A stretch of 64,000 nucleotides of DNA from Streptomyces rugosispiralis. Lineage in GTDB: Bacteria; Actinomycetota; Actinomycetes; Streptomycetales; Streptomycetaceae. The notes beneath the pieces were generated by a model. That model made no database searches. It was not told where the DNA came from and worked only from the letters and a program-made list of their open reading frames with translations. A program made the translations under genes and the position numbers. Where the stretch lies: positions 1 to 64,000 of the forward strand of contig NZ_JANIAA010000004.1 of NCBI RefSeq assembly GCF_024505145.1, given 5' to 3'. How positions within the stretch are numbered: the first letter of the stretch is position 1; every line of letters starts with the position of its first letter. This document shows, one piece after another, positions 7,792 through 15,433 of this stretch.

Positions 7792-8066
7792 GGGGTGTCC
7801 GGGGATCGTGACGCCTGCGGCGCGCTGTTCCCCTCCCCGCCCCTTCCCACAACTGGGGCTCAGCCCCAGACCCCGCTCCTCAATCTCCCCCAGCTACCGC
7901 TGGGAGGTGCCCCCTGGAGGGGCTGATTTCAGCCTGTCCGGCGTTTGAGGACACGCCCGAAGGGCGTCCGGGGTCCAGGGGCGGAGCCCCTGCCACGCGG
8001 CGGAGCCGCATATCGATGCTGCGGGAAGGGGCGGGTAGGGGAACAGCCTCGCCGGACACCCCCCTA
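7789..8066. repeat. Intergenic inverted-repeat element between convergent genes
   Basis: The whole gap between the asparaginase and GlxA-like stop codons is a composite repeat. Its ends are near-perfect inverted copies (TAGGGGGTGTCCGG at 7789-7802; CCGGACACC-CCCC-TA at 8052-8066, one extra C), and each end supplies the TAG stop of the flanking gene. Inside are the 31-nt hairpin core at 7885-7915 (CCCAGC-TACC-GCTGGG) and GGGGCGGAGCCCC-type palindromes. The same core recurs near 11300, 25500 and 57590. It may work as a bidirectional terminator; no coding sequence is credible in it. Confidence 0.8.
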
Positions 8067-9059
8067 GTGGTGGGCCGCGCTGCCGCGGAACGTGGCGCGG
8101 TAGGCGCTCGGTGACACCCCGAGGGCGGTGTGCAGATGCTGCCGCAGCGAGGCGGCGGTGCCGAAGCCCGCGTCCGCCGCGATCCGGTCCACCGGCAGAT
8201 CGCTCTCCTCCAGCAGCTGCCGGGCGCGCTCCAGGCGCCGCTGGGTCAGCCACTGCACCGGGGTCATCCCCACCTCGTCCCGGAACCGCCGGGAGAAGGT
8301 CCGTACGCTCATCGACTCCCGCTCGGCCAGCTCCCGCAGGGTCAGCGGGCGGTCGAGCCGGGTCAGCGCCCAGGCGCGGGCCGCGCCCGTGGAGCCGCCG
8401 CGCCGCTCCGGCACCGGCCGCCGGATGAACTGCGCCTGGCCGCCGTCGCGATGCGGGGCCACCACCGAGCCGCGGGCCACCTCGCCCGCCACCGCCGCGC
8501 CGTGGTCCCGCCGGATGATGTGCAGGATCAGATCGATACCGGCGGCGTCCCCGGCCGAGGTCAGAACCTCGCCCTCGTCCGCGTAGAGGACGTCCGGGTC
8601 GAGCGCGACGGCCGGGAACAGCTCCCGGAACCGGTCGGCCTCCTGCCAGTGGGTGGTCGCCCGGCGGCCGTCCAGCAGCCCCGCGGCCGCCAGGACGAAC
8701 GCCCCCGTGCAGATCGAGGCGATCCGGGTGCCGGGGCGGATGCGGGCGAAGGCACCGGTGAGCGGGGCGTCCAGCTTGCCCTCGGCCTGTGGCGCGTCCG
8801 GTTCGTTGGCGGCCGGGACGAGCACGGTGTCGGCCTCGGCCAGTGCCTCCGGGCCGTATGCGACGTTCATCGTGACATCGGAGTCCGTACGCACCTCACC
8901 GGGCACGAGCGCGCAGGTCACCACCTCGTACAGCGGCTCGCCCGCGGCCGATAGGGCCCGGCCGAACAGCCGGTGCGCGATGCCCAGCTCGAACGGCAGC
9001 AGCCCATGGCGGACCAGCACCGCCACTCGATGGCGGCCGGGGTGGACGAAGACGGACAT
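8064..9059 (-). CDS. GlxA-family AraC-type transcriptional regulator
   Basis: 331-residue regulator with a DJ-1/PfpI-like N-terminal domain (about 10-185; conserved ICTGAFVLAAAGLLDGRRAT around the nucleophile-elbow Cys) and a C-terminal AraC HTH domain (about 225-325; MSVRTFSRRFRDEVGMTPVQ and AADAGFGTAASLRQHL). This GATase1-like plus AraC architecture is common in Streptomyces; relatives control nitrogen, amide or arginine-type catabolism or differentiation. Start ATG at 9059. It is convergent with the asparaginase gene, which is a possible but unproven target. No ligand can be inferred. Confidence 0.92.
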   Translation of the reverse strand: MSVFVHPGRHRVAVLVRHGLLPFELGIAHRLFGRALSAAGEPLYEVVTCALVPGEVRTDSDVTMNVAYGPEALAEADTVLVPAANEPDAPQAEGKLDAPLTGAFARIRPGTRIASICTGAFVLAAAGLLDGRRATTHWQEADRFRELFPAVALDPDVLYADEGEVLTSAGDAAGIDLILHIIRRDHGAAVAGEVARGSVVAPHRDGGQAQFIRRPVPERRGGSTGAARAWALTRLDRPLTLRELAERESMSVRTFSRRFRDEVGMTPVQWLTQRRLERARQLLEESDLPVDRIAADAGFGTAASLRQHLHTALGVSPSAYRATFRGSAAHH

Positions 9060-9092
9060 GGCGCGATTCTCGCAGACGCGCCGATCCGGCCA

Positions 9093-10103
9093 TCACTTCT
9101 TGGCGCGGCTCGGCTGCACCCGCTTCGGCTCGCCCGTCATCTTCGGATGCTCCGGCGGATACGGGAGGTCGCCCAGACCGTGCTCCCGCTCGTCCCGCGC
9201 GGCCAGTTCCAGCGCGGCCTCCAGGCGGAAGGTGTGCTCGTCCATGTCCGCGTGCACATCGCCCAGCTCGCGGTAGCGCACCGGCATGGTGGCCAGGTCG
9301 AAGTCGCGCGGCCGGGCGTCGGGCACCTCGTCCCAGCGCAGCGGCGCGGAGACCGGGGCATGGGGGCGGGGGCGCACCGAGTAGGCGCTGGCGATGGTGC
9401 GGTCGCGGGCGGTCTGGTTGTAGTCCACGAAGATCTTCTCGCCGCGCTCCTCCTTCCACCACTTGGTGGTCACCCGCTCCGGAGCCCGCCGCTCCAGCTC
9501 CCGCGCGATCGCGATCGCGGACCGCCGCACCTGGGTGAAGGTCCACTCCGGCGCGATCGGGACGAAGACGTGCAGCCCCCGGCCGCCCGAGGTCTTGGGC
9601 CACCCGCGCAGCCCCAGCTCGTCCAGCACCTCGCGCAGCTCTCCCGCGGCCCGCACGGCGTCCTCGTAGTCGGTGCCCGGCTGGGGGTCGAGGTCGATCC
9701 GCAGCTCATCGGGGTGTTCGGTGTCCGCGCGCCGCACCGGCCACGGATGGAAGGTCAGGCTGCCCAGATTCGCCGCCCACACCACGGCGGCCGGCTCGGT
9801 GGGGCAGATCTCGTCCGCGTGCCGCCCGCTGGGGAAGGAGATCCGGCCGGTCGGAATCCACTCCGGGAGGTTCTTCGGGGCCCGCTTCTGGAAGAACGAC
9901 TCCCCGTCCACCCCGTCCGGATAGCGCTCCAGCGTCGTCGGCCGGTCCCGCAGCGCCCGCAGCGCGCCCTCGCCGACCGCCAGGTAGTAGCGGGCGAGGT
10001 CCAGCTTGGTGAACCCGCGCTCCGGGAAGTACACCTTCCCGGGGTTGGTCACCCGCACCGTGCGACCGCCGACCGTGAGCTCCACCGACTCTCCCATACG
10101 CAC
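9093..10103 (-). CDS. ligD: LigD-type primase-polymerase (NHEJ)
   Basis: 336-residue archaeo-eukaryotic primase-like polymerase as found in the polymerase domain of LigD. Motifs seen: V-VTNPGKVYFPERGFTK at the N-terminus, the metal-binding DELRIDLDPQPGTDYEDA, and KTSGGRGLHVFVPI. It corresponds to the free-standing PolDom proteins of Streptomyces and mycobacteria, which add ribonucleotides or deoxynucleotides at double-strand breaks before ligation. The gene is divergent from an ATP-dependent ligase (72-bp gap), together covering two of the three NHEJ functions; Ku is not in the window. A second ATG three codons in is possible. The symbol is by domain similarity only. Confidence 0.93.
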   Translation of the reverse strand: MRMGESVELTVGGRTVRVTNPGKVYFPERGFTKLDLARYYLAVGEGALRALRDRPTTLERYPDGVDGESFFQKRAPKNLPEWIPTGRISFPSGRHADEICPTEPAAVVWAANLGSLTFHPWPVRRADTEHPDELRIDLDPQPGTDYEDAVRAAGELREVLDELGLRGWPKTSGGRGLHVFVPIAPEWTFTQVRRSAIAIARELERRAPERVTTKWWKEERGEKIFVDYNQTARDRTIASAYSVRPRPHAPVSAPLRWDEVPDARPRDFDLATMPVRYRELGDVHADMDEHTFRLEAALELAARDEREHGLGDLPYPPEHPKMTGEPKRVQPSRAKK

Positions 10104-10175
10104 ACGCTAGGCCCGCCCGCCCGGGGCCGCCTCCCGGCGGGCGCCCGGACCGCCACAGGAGCACAATCGGACGTC

Positions 10176-11249
10176 ATGGACCTTCCGGTGATGCCTCCCG
10201 TCGAGCCGATGCTGGCCAAGGCCGTGGCCACCATCCCGCCCGGGATGGTCTACGAGGGCAAATGGGACGGCTTCCGGGCCATCGTCTTCCGCGACGGGGC
10301 CGAGATCGAGATCGGCAGCCGCACCACCAAGCCGCTCACCCGCTACTTCCCCGAACTGGCCGAGGCGCTGCTCGCCAACCTCCCGCCGCGCTGCGTCCTG
10401 GACGGCGAGATCGTCATCGTGCGGGAGGGGCGGCTGGACTTCGACGCCCTCCTGGAGCGGATCCACCCCGCCGACTCCCGGGTGCGGATGCTGGCGGAGC
10501 ACACCCCGGCCAGCTTCGTCGCCTTCGACCTCCTCGCCCTCGGCGACGCCTCGCTGCTGGACACCCCGCAGAGCGAGCGCCGCGCGGCCCTCACCGGGGC
10601 GCTGAGCCACGCCGAGGACCCGGTGCACCTCGCCCCCTGCACCGACGATCTCGAGGTGGCCCGGCAGTGGTTCGAGAGTTACGAGGGGGCGGGGCTCGAC
10701 GGCGTGGTGGCCAAGAGCCCCGACCTCCACTACCGGCCCGGCGAACGCGTGATGGTCAAGGTCAAGCACGAGCGCACCGCCGACTGTGTGGTGGCCGGGT
10801 ACCGCGTCCACAAGTCCGGCCAGGGCATCGGCTCCCTGCTGCTCGGCCTGTACGACGACACCGGCCGCCTCCAGCACGTGGGCGTCAGCGCCGCCTTCAC
10901 CGCGCGCCGCCGCCAGGAGTTGCTGGCCGAGCTGGAGCCGCTGCGCATGGCGACCGTCGAGGGCCATCCGTGGGCCGACTGGGCGCGCGAGGAGGCCCAC
11001 GCCCAGGGCCGGATGCCGGGCGCGCCCAGCCGCTGGACCGGGGTCAAGGACCTGTCCTGGGTGCCGCTGCGCCCGGAGCGGGTGTGCGAGGTGGCCTACG
11101 ACCACATGCAGAGCCGCCGCTTCCGGCACACCGCCCGCTTCCGGCGCTGGCGGCCGGACCGGGAGCCCCCGCAGTGCACCTACGACCAACTGGAGGAGCC
11201 GGTCTCCTACGATCTGCGCCAGGTGCTGGGGTCGGCCCCGGGGTCGTAG
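10176..11249 (+). CDS. ATP-dependent DNA ligase (LigC/LigD ligase-domain type)
   Basis: 357-residue ATP-dependent DNA ligase with a nucleotidyltransferase domain and a C-terminal OB fold. Lys29 in EGKWDGFRA is the adenylated lysine of motif I (KxDG); later motifs include RCVLDGEIV (motif III), SFVAFDLLA (IIIa), EGLDGVVAK-type motif IV (GAGLDGVVAKSP) and VMVKVKH (motif V). A longer upstream frame exists but would run through the divergent polymerase gene; the ATG at 10176 gives the expected length and begins with the conserved PPVEPMLA. Together with the LigD-type polymerase it probably forms a split NHEJ repair pair (LigC plus PolDom arrangement). Confidence 0.93.
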   Translation: MDLPVMPPVEPMLAKAVATIPPGMVYEGKWDGFRAIVFRDGAEIEIGSRTTKPLTRYFPELAEALLANLPPRCVLDGEIVIVREGRLDFDALLERIHPADSRVRMLAEHTPASFVAFDLLALGDASLLDTPQSERRAALTGALSHAEDPVHLAPCTDDLEVARQWFESYEGAGLDGVVAKSPDLHYRPGERVMVKVKHERTADCVVAGYRVHKSGQGIGSLLLGLYDDTGRLQHVGVSAAFTARRRQELLAELEPLRMATVEGHPWADWAREEAHAQGRMPGAPSRWTGVKDLSWVPLRPERVCEVAYDHMQSRRFRHTARFRRWRPDREPPQCTYDQLEEPVSYDLRQVLGSAPGS

Positions 11250-11269
11250 CCGCGGTCCGTCATCGCGTC

Positions 11270-11400
11270 GCTATGCGGCTTGAAATCAGCCCCTCCAGGG
11301 GGCACCTCCCAGCCCCAGCGGTAGCTGGGGGAGTTCGAGGAGCGGGGTCTGGGGCGGAGCCCCAGTTGAGGGAAGGGGCGGGGAGGGGAACAGCCCCGCC
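11270..11400. repeat. Inverted copy of the Streptomyces hairpin repeat
   Basis: Between the ligase and hydrolase stop codons lies the same repeat as at 7830-7930 but in reverse orientation: a TTGAAATCAGCCCCTCC segment, the cacctcccag/gtagctggggg hairpin, GGGGTCTGGGGCGGAGCCCC and AAGGGGCGGGGAGGGGAACAG. This copy has an extra CCCCAG inside the hairpin loop side. The two genes converge here, so it may end transcription from both sides. Confidence 0.75.
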
Positions 11401-11430
11401 GCAGGCGTTCCCCCAGCCGCGCCACGCGCG

Positions 11431-12099
11431 TCACCGCTTGCCGCCCCGGGCCGGGCGCTTGGCCATCCGTACGAACCAGTCGCGCGCCGCCTCGGCGGCC
11501 TGCTCCAGGGTGCCGGGCTCCTCGAAGAGATGGCTCGCCCCGGGCACCACATGGATCTCCTGCGGGGCGGCGAGCATGGCGGCCGCCTGCTGGTTGAGCC
11601 GCAGCACCTCGTGGTCGTCGCCGCCCACGATGAGCAGCACCGGCGCCCGCACCCGGTTCAGCGCGCCGCCCGCGAGGTCGGGCCGCCCGCCCCGGGAGAC
11701 CACGGCCGCCACCCGCTCCGGCCGCTCCGCGGCGGCCGTCAGCGCCGCCGCCGCGCCCGTACTGGCGCCGAACAGCCCCACCGGCAGCCCGGAGGTGGCC
11801 GGGTGCCCGTCGAGCCAGTTCATCGCGGCCACCAGCCGACGGCCCAGCAGCGGGATGTCGAAGCGCAGTTCGGCGGTGATCGCGTCCATCCGCTCCTCGG
11901 CCTCGGTGAGCAGATCGAACAGCAGGGTGGCCAGATCCGCGTCCTGCAGCACCCGGGCCACCGCGCGGTTGCGCGGGCTGTGCCGGGAGCTGCCGCTGCC
12001 GTGGGCGAACGCGACGACGCCGATGGGCTGCTCGGGAAGGGCCAGATCGCCCACGAGCATGGCGTCGTCCGCGGCGATACGAGCGGTCTCGGAGCGCAT
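11431..12099 (-). CDS. Alpha/beta-hydrolase (dienelactone hydrolase-like)
   Basis: 222-residue single-domain hydrolase. The oxyanion-hole region is AFAHGSGSSRHSPRN, the nucleophile elbow is LFGASTGAAAAL (Ser in GxSxG), the acid is in VGGDDHEV, and the His is near GASHLFEEPG. This matches the dienelactone-hydrolase/KANL3-like group often found beside phosphoribosyltransferases in actinobacteria. GCAGGAGG precedes the ATG. It shares orientation with the upstream sigma gene, 84 nt away, and might be read with it. The substrate is unknown. Confidence 0.88.
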   Translation of the reverse strand: MRSETARIAADDAMLVGDLALPEQPIGVVAFAHGSGSSRHSPRNRAVARVLQDADLATLLFDLLTEAEERMDAITAELRFDIPLLGRRLVAAMNWLDGHPATSGLPVGLFGASTGAAAALTAAAERPERVAAVVSRGGRPDLAGGALNRVRAPVLLIVGGDDHEVLRLNQQAAAMLAAPQEIHVVPGASHLFEEPGTLEQAAEAARDWFVRMAKRPARGGKR

Positions 12100-12183
12100 C
12101 GGCCACCTCCTGCCGGGGGTTGCGCGGGCTGGTGCCGCCGCCGGGCGGACGGGCTGCCGCTGGGCGACGGGCTGGTGCGGTCG

Positions 12184-12975
12184 CTAGGCGTAGGCCATGA
12201 GCCCCTGCCGCAGCTCGCTGTAGAGCCGGGAGAGCCTGCGGGATATGTGCATTTGGGAGAAGCCCAGGATCTCACCGATCTGGCTCTGCGAAAGCCCCGC
12301 GAAGAACCTCAGATAGAGGACGTAGCGGTCCTGCTCCGACAGCTCGGCGATCAGCACCCGCAGCGCCTCGCGGTTGACGACGCGTTCGATCGCGGCGTCG
12401 TCCGCGCCCACCGTCTCGGCGAGCAGCCGCTCCTCGGCGCCCTGTACGGCGGCGTTGAGGGAGAGCGGGGTGCAGGAGGCGCTGGCCTCGAGGCCGGCCT
12501 TCACATCCTCCTGGGGCATACCGGTGCGCAGACAGATCTCGTGGATGGTGGGGGTGCGTCCGCCGAGCTCCTGCTCCAGCGCGTCGCGCGCGGAGCGGGT
12601 GCGGGAGCGGACCTCCTGGATGTTCCGGGGGATGTGCAGCGTCCACAGATAGTCGCGGAAATGGCGCTTGAGCTCACCCGTGATGACGGGGATCGCATAG
12701 GAGGGGAAGGCATGGCCGAGGTCGGGGTTGTAGCGGTCGACGGCCTTCACCAGGGCCAGCGAGGCGACCTGGGTGAGGTCCTCCATGTTCTCGCCCTTGT
12801 TGCGGAAGCGCAGCGCCAGGCGTTTGGCGACGGGCAGCCAGGCGCAGATGATCGCCTCGCGCAGCGCGTCGCGTTCGGGCCCGGACGGGAGCCGGGACAG
12901 ACGCAGGAAGGCACCGCCGGTGTCGGGAGTGTCGTCATGGCGTCGTTGGCGAGTCGCGGTTGCTGACATGGTCAC
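12184..12975 (-). CDS. SigB/SigF/SigG-family RNA polymerase sigma factor
   Basis: 263-residue alternative sigma factor of group 3. Region 2 is complete (ENMEDLTQVASLALVKAVDRY, then FPSYAIPVITGELKRHFRD), region 3 follows (EICLRTGMPQEDVKAGLEA) and region 4 ends the protein (LSEQDRYVLYLRFFAGLSQSQIGEILGFSQMHISR). This is the stress and sporulation SigB/F/G family, numerous in Streptomyces and controlled by partner switching with anti-sigma kinases and PP2C phosphatases. No cognate anti-sigma gene is adjacent; the PAS-GAF phosphatase and the partial ATP-binding protein in this window are of the right classes but are not linked. It is divergent from the HhH-GPD gene, whose promoter resembles this family's consensus. 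Confidence 0.95.
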   Translation of the reverse strand: MTMSATATRQRRHDDTPDTGGAFLRLSRLPSGPERDALREAIICAWLPVAKRLALRFRNKGENMEDLTQVASLALVKAVDRYNPDLGHAFPSYAIPVITGELKRHFRDYLWTLHIPRNIQEVRSRTRSARDALEQELGGRTPTIHEICLRTGMPQEDVKAGLEASASCTPLSLNAAVQGAEERLLAETVGADDAAIERVVNREALRVLIAELSEQDRYVLYLRFFAGLSQSQIGEILGFSQMHISRRLSRLYSELRQGLMAYA

Positions 12976-13095
12976 TCGCCTCCGTGGTCCGATGTCACGG
13001 CGGTCGCCACCAGATTCGCATGACCCCTAACACCTCGCAATTCGACCGAATTGGTGATGGTATGAGCACCTTTGGGTGGTATCCGGGTTTGAGGT

Positions 13096-13121
13096 GCTTC
13101 GCTCCGGTCGCGGCGGGGTAT
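13096..13121 (+). promoter_or_regulatory. SigB-like promoter candidate for the HhH-GPD gene
   Basis: GCTT at 13096-13099 and GGGTAT at 13116-13121 are 16 nt apart, fitting the SigB/SigF-class consensus GNNT-N14-16-GGGTAY. Transcription would begin about 13128-13131, right at the ATG at 13131, which also lacks a ribosome site. A leaderless message driven by the divergent sigma factor's family is therefore plausible. Confidence 0.45.
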
Positions 13122-13130
13122 CCACCCGGG

Positions 13131-13721
13131 ATGAACGCACGCCTTCGTCTCGCCCAGCAGCCCGAGGCGGACGCCCTGCTCGAGCGCGACCCGCTGGCCC
13201 TGATGATCGGGATGCTGCTCGATCAGCAGGTGCCGATGGAGTGGGCGTTCTCCGGTCCGTACACCATCGCGCGGCGGCTGGGCAGGGACGAGCTGGACGC
13301 CCAGGAGATCGCCGCCCACGACCCCGAGGGGTTCGCCGCGCTGCTGTCGGAGAAGCCCGCCGTGCATCGCTACCCGGGCTCGATGGCGGGGCGCGTCCAG
13401 CAGCTGTGCCGGTATCTGGCCGAGCACTACGCGGGCGACCCGACCGCCCTGTGGCGCGACGACCCCTCCGGCCGGGAGCTGCTCCGGCGGCTGAACGAGC
13501 TGCCCGGTTTCGGCAAGCAGAAGGCGCAGATCTTCCTCGCGCTGCTGGGCAAGCGGATGGGGGTGCGGCCGGAGGGCTGGCGCGAGGCGGCCGGGGCGTA
13601 CGGCGAGGAGGGCGCGTATCGCTCGGTGGCCGACATCACCGGGCCCGAGTCGCTGGACAAGGTCCGCGCCCACAAGCAGGAGCTCAAGCGGCAGGCGAAG
13701 CAGGCGAAGGGCGGCGCCTGA
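13131..13721 (+). CDS. HhH-GPD-type base excision repair protein
   Basis: 196-residue protein of the HhH-GPD glycosylase superfamily. The N-terminal half carries the actinobacterial signature MIGMLLDQQVPMEWAFSGPY; the helix-hairpin-helix is L-ELPGFGKQKAQIFLALLGKR. I chose ATG 13131, which starts NARLRLAQQPEADALL like typical relatives; an earlier ATG at 13062 would add residues with no resemblance. There is no Shine-Dalgarno sequence. These proteins are annotated as base-excision repair enzymes, but the substrate base is not established. Stress-linked expression is inferred from the promoter candidate and the divergent sigma gene. Confidence 0.88.
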   Translation: MNARLRLAQQPEADALLERDPLALMIGMLLDQQVPMEWAFSGPYTIARRLGRDELDAQEIAAHDPEGFAALLSEKPAVHRYPGSMAGRVQQLCRYLAEHYAGDPTALWRDDPSGRELLRRLNELPGFGKQKAQIFLALLGKRMGVRPEGWREAAGAYGEEGAYRSVADITGPESLDKVRAHKQELKRQAKQAKGGA

Positions 13722-13791
13722 GACGGGGCTTTCGGGGGGCTTCGGGGGGCTTTGAGCGGGGCGTTCGGGGCGTGGTCCCGGGCGGGAGCGC

Positions 13792-14760
13792 TCAGGTCGT
13801 GTCCAGCGCGTCCCGCAGGGTGTCCACGGCCAGGGTGAGCGCGGCGCGTGCGGCCCGGGTGTCGCGCAGCGCGTCCAGCATCACGAAGTCATGGATGATC
13901 CCCTGCATCCGCAGGGCGGTGACCGGCACCCCGGCCTCCCGCAGCTTGGCCGCGTACGCCTCGCCCTCGTCGCGCAGCACATCCGCCTCGCCGGTGATGA
14001 CGAGGGCCGGCGGCAGCCCGGCGAGCTGCTCGGGGGTGGCGCGCAGCGGGGAGGCGGTGATCTCGGAGCGCTGCGCCGGGTCGGTGGTGTACTGGTCCCA
14101 GAACCACTTCATCGCCTCACGGGTGAGGAAGTAGCCCTCGGCGAACTGCTCGTAGGAGCCGGTGTCGAAGGCGGCGTCGGTCACCGGGTAGAAGAGCACC
14201 TGCCACACCAGCGGCAGATCGCCGCGCTCCTTGGCGCGCAGGGTGAGGGCGGTGGCCATGTTGCCGCCCACCGAGTCCCCGGCCACCGCGATCCGGGAGG
14301 CGTCGAGCCCCGCGCCCGCACCGTGGGCCACGATCCACTGGCCCACCGCGTAGCTCTGCTCCAGCGCCACCGGGTAGTGGGCCTCGGGGGAGAGGTCGTA
14401 CTCGGGGAAGACGACCGCGGCGCCCACCCGGACCGCCAGCTCCCGGACCAGCCGGTCATGGGTGTGGGCATTGCCGAACACCCAGCCCGCGCCGTGGATG
14501 TAGAGGATCACCGGAAGGGTGCCGACGGCCTTCGGAGGGCGGACGATCCGCGCCCTGACGCCACCCGCCGGGATGCCCCCGACGCTGATCCACTCCTCGT
14601 CCACCTCGGGTTTGGGCACTCCGCCCGACTGCACCTCGTCGAGCGTGCGGCGGCCCTCGGCGGGCGTCACCTGGTACGGATACGGCGGTTTGGCGGTGGC
14701 CTCGGCGAACGCCGCGGCGGCGGGTTCGAGGACGGGGCGGGCCGGAGCGGTGGTGGCCAT
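13792..14760 (-). CDS. HSL-family alpha/beta-hydrolase (acetyl-esterase type)
   Basis: 322-residue esterase of the hormone-sensitive lipase family. The oxyanion-hole motif is HGAGW (a variant of HGGG), the nucleophile is in VAGDSVGGNMA (GDSxGG), the acid is in VITGEADVLRDEGE, and the His is in GIIHDFVML. I set the start at the ATG at 14760, preceded by AAGGAG; a longer frame upstream is not supported. There is no signal peptide, so it is cytoplasmic. Such enzymes hydrolyse short acyl esters. It lies alone, 119 bp from a proline-rich gene on the same strand. Confidence 0.92.
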   Translation of the reverse strand: MATTAPARPVLEPAAAAFAEATAKPPYPYQVTPAEGRRTLDEVQSGGVPKPEVDEEWISVGGIPAGGVRARIVRPPKAVGTLPVILYIHGAGWVFGNAHTHDRLVRELAVRVGAAVVFPEYDLSPEAHYPVALEQSYAVGQWIVAHGAGAGLDASRIAVAGDSVGGNMATALTLRAKERGDLPLVWQVLFYPVTDAAFDTGSYEQFAEGYFLTREAMKWFWDQYTTDPAQRSEITASPLRATPEQLAGLPPALVITGEADVLRDEGEAYAAKLREAGVPVTALRMQGIIHDFVMLDALRDTRAARAALTLAVDTLRDALDTT

Positions 14761-14878
14761 CTGCTTCTCCTTTGCCGGTCCGGTTCCGTCCGACGATCCC
14801 ACCCCGGCCGCCGCGGCGCCCACCGCTGTTACGCCACCCGGGCGCTCCGCGGCTCGGCGACCGCCCGGGGCGAGGAGT

Positions 14879-15172
14879 TCACCGGGTCAAGGGGCCGGGC
14901 GCCGGTGAGGGATCCGGGACCGGATCCGGGCCGGGCGGCTTGGGCACCGGATCGGGGGACGGGTCCGGTGGGGGGCCGGGCGTGGGGCTCGGCGGCGGCT
15001 CGGGCGGCGGGGAGGGAATCGGGTCGGGCGGCGGACCCGGGGGCGGTCCGGGCACGGGGCCCGGTGCGGGACCCGGTTCGGGACCGCCCGGACCGGGCGA
15101 CGGGGTCGGAGACGGCGGCCCGGGGTCTCGCAGCGTCGGGTGGATGAGGGTCGGGTCGGTCTGCCGTGCCAC
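14879..15172 (-). CDS. Small proline-rich protein
   Basis: 97 residues from the GTG at 15172, which has a strong GGAGG five nt upstream. After VARQTDPTLIHPTLRDPGPP the protein is almost entirely Pro-Gly with Asp, Glu and Ser (repeats of the type PGPGPxPGPPPGPPPDP). There is no signal peptide, transmembrane segment or known domain. The well-formed ribosome site and the ordinary N-terminal 18 residues argue that it is expressed; the low-complexity remainder makes coding statistics useless. It could be a flexible linker-like protein or a false gene in a GC-rich repeat. Function unknown. Confidence 0.5.
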   Translation of the reverse strand: MARQTDPTLIHPTLRDPGPPSPTPSPGPGGPEPGPAPGPVPGPPPGPPPDPIPSPPPEPPPSPTPGPPPDPSPDPVPKPPGPDPVPDPSPAPGPLTR

Positions 15173-15350
15173 GGTGTCCTCCAAAGCTCTCGGCTGGTGG
15201 CCACGTCATTTCCGGGGCGGGTGCCCCGGTCCCCTGGGGTGTACGCATGGTCTCGGCGCCGAACGCGCGGAAGCGGGGGAGGCGGGCGACAATTCCTCCG
15301 CCCGGCGGAAGCGGCGTCGCCGCACCGCCGTCGCCATGCCACGTTTTCCC

Positions 15351-15375
15351 GGTCCGGATCGCGGAGATCCGGACC
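15351..15375 (-). terminator. Hairpin after the DeoR gene
   Basis: GGTCCGGATC at 15351-15360 and GATCCGGACC at 15366-15375 form a perfect 10-bp stem with a 5-nt loop, 59 nt beyond the DeoR-family stop codon. There is no T-run, as is usual for Streptomyces terminators. Confidence 0.6.
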
Positions 15376-15433
15376 TTCGCTCACCCATATCCTACGTACG
15401 ACGGGTGCGCGGACCGCGCATGGCGTGCACGGC

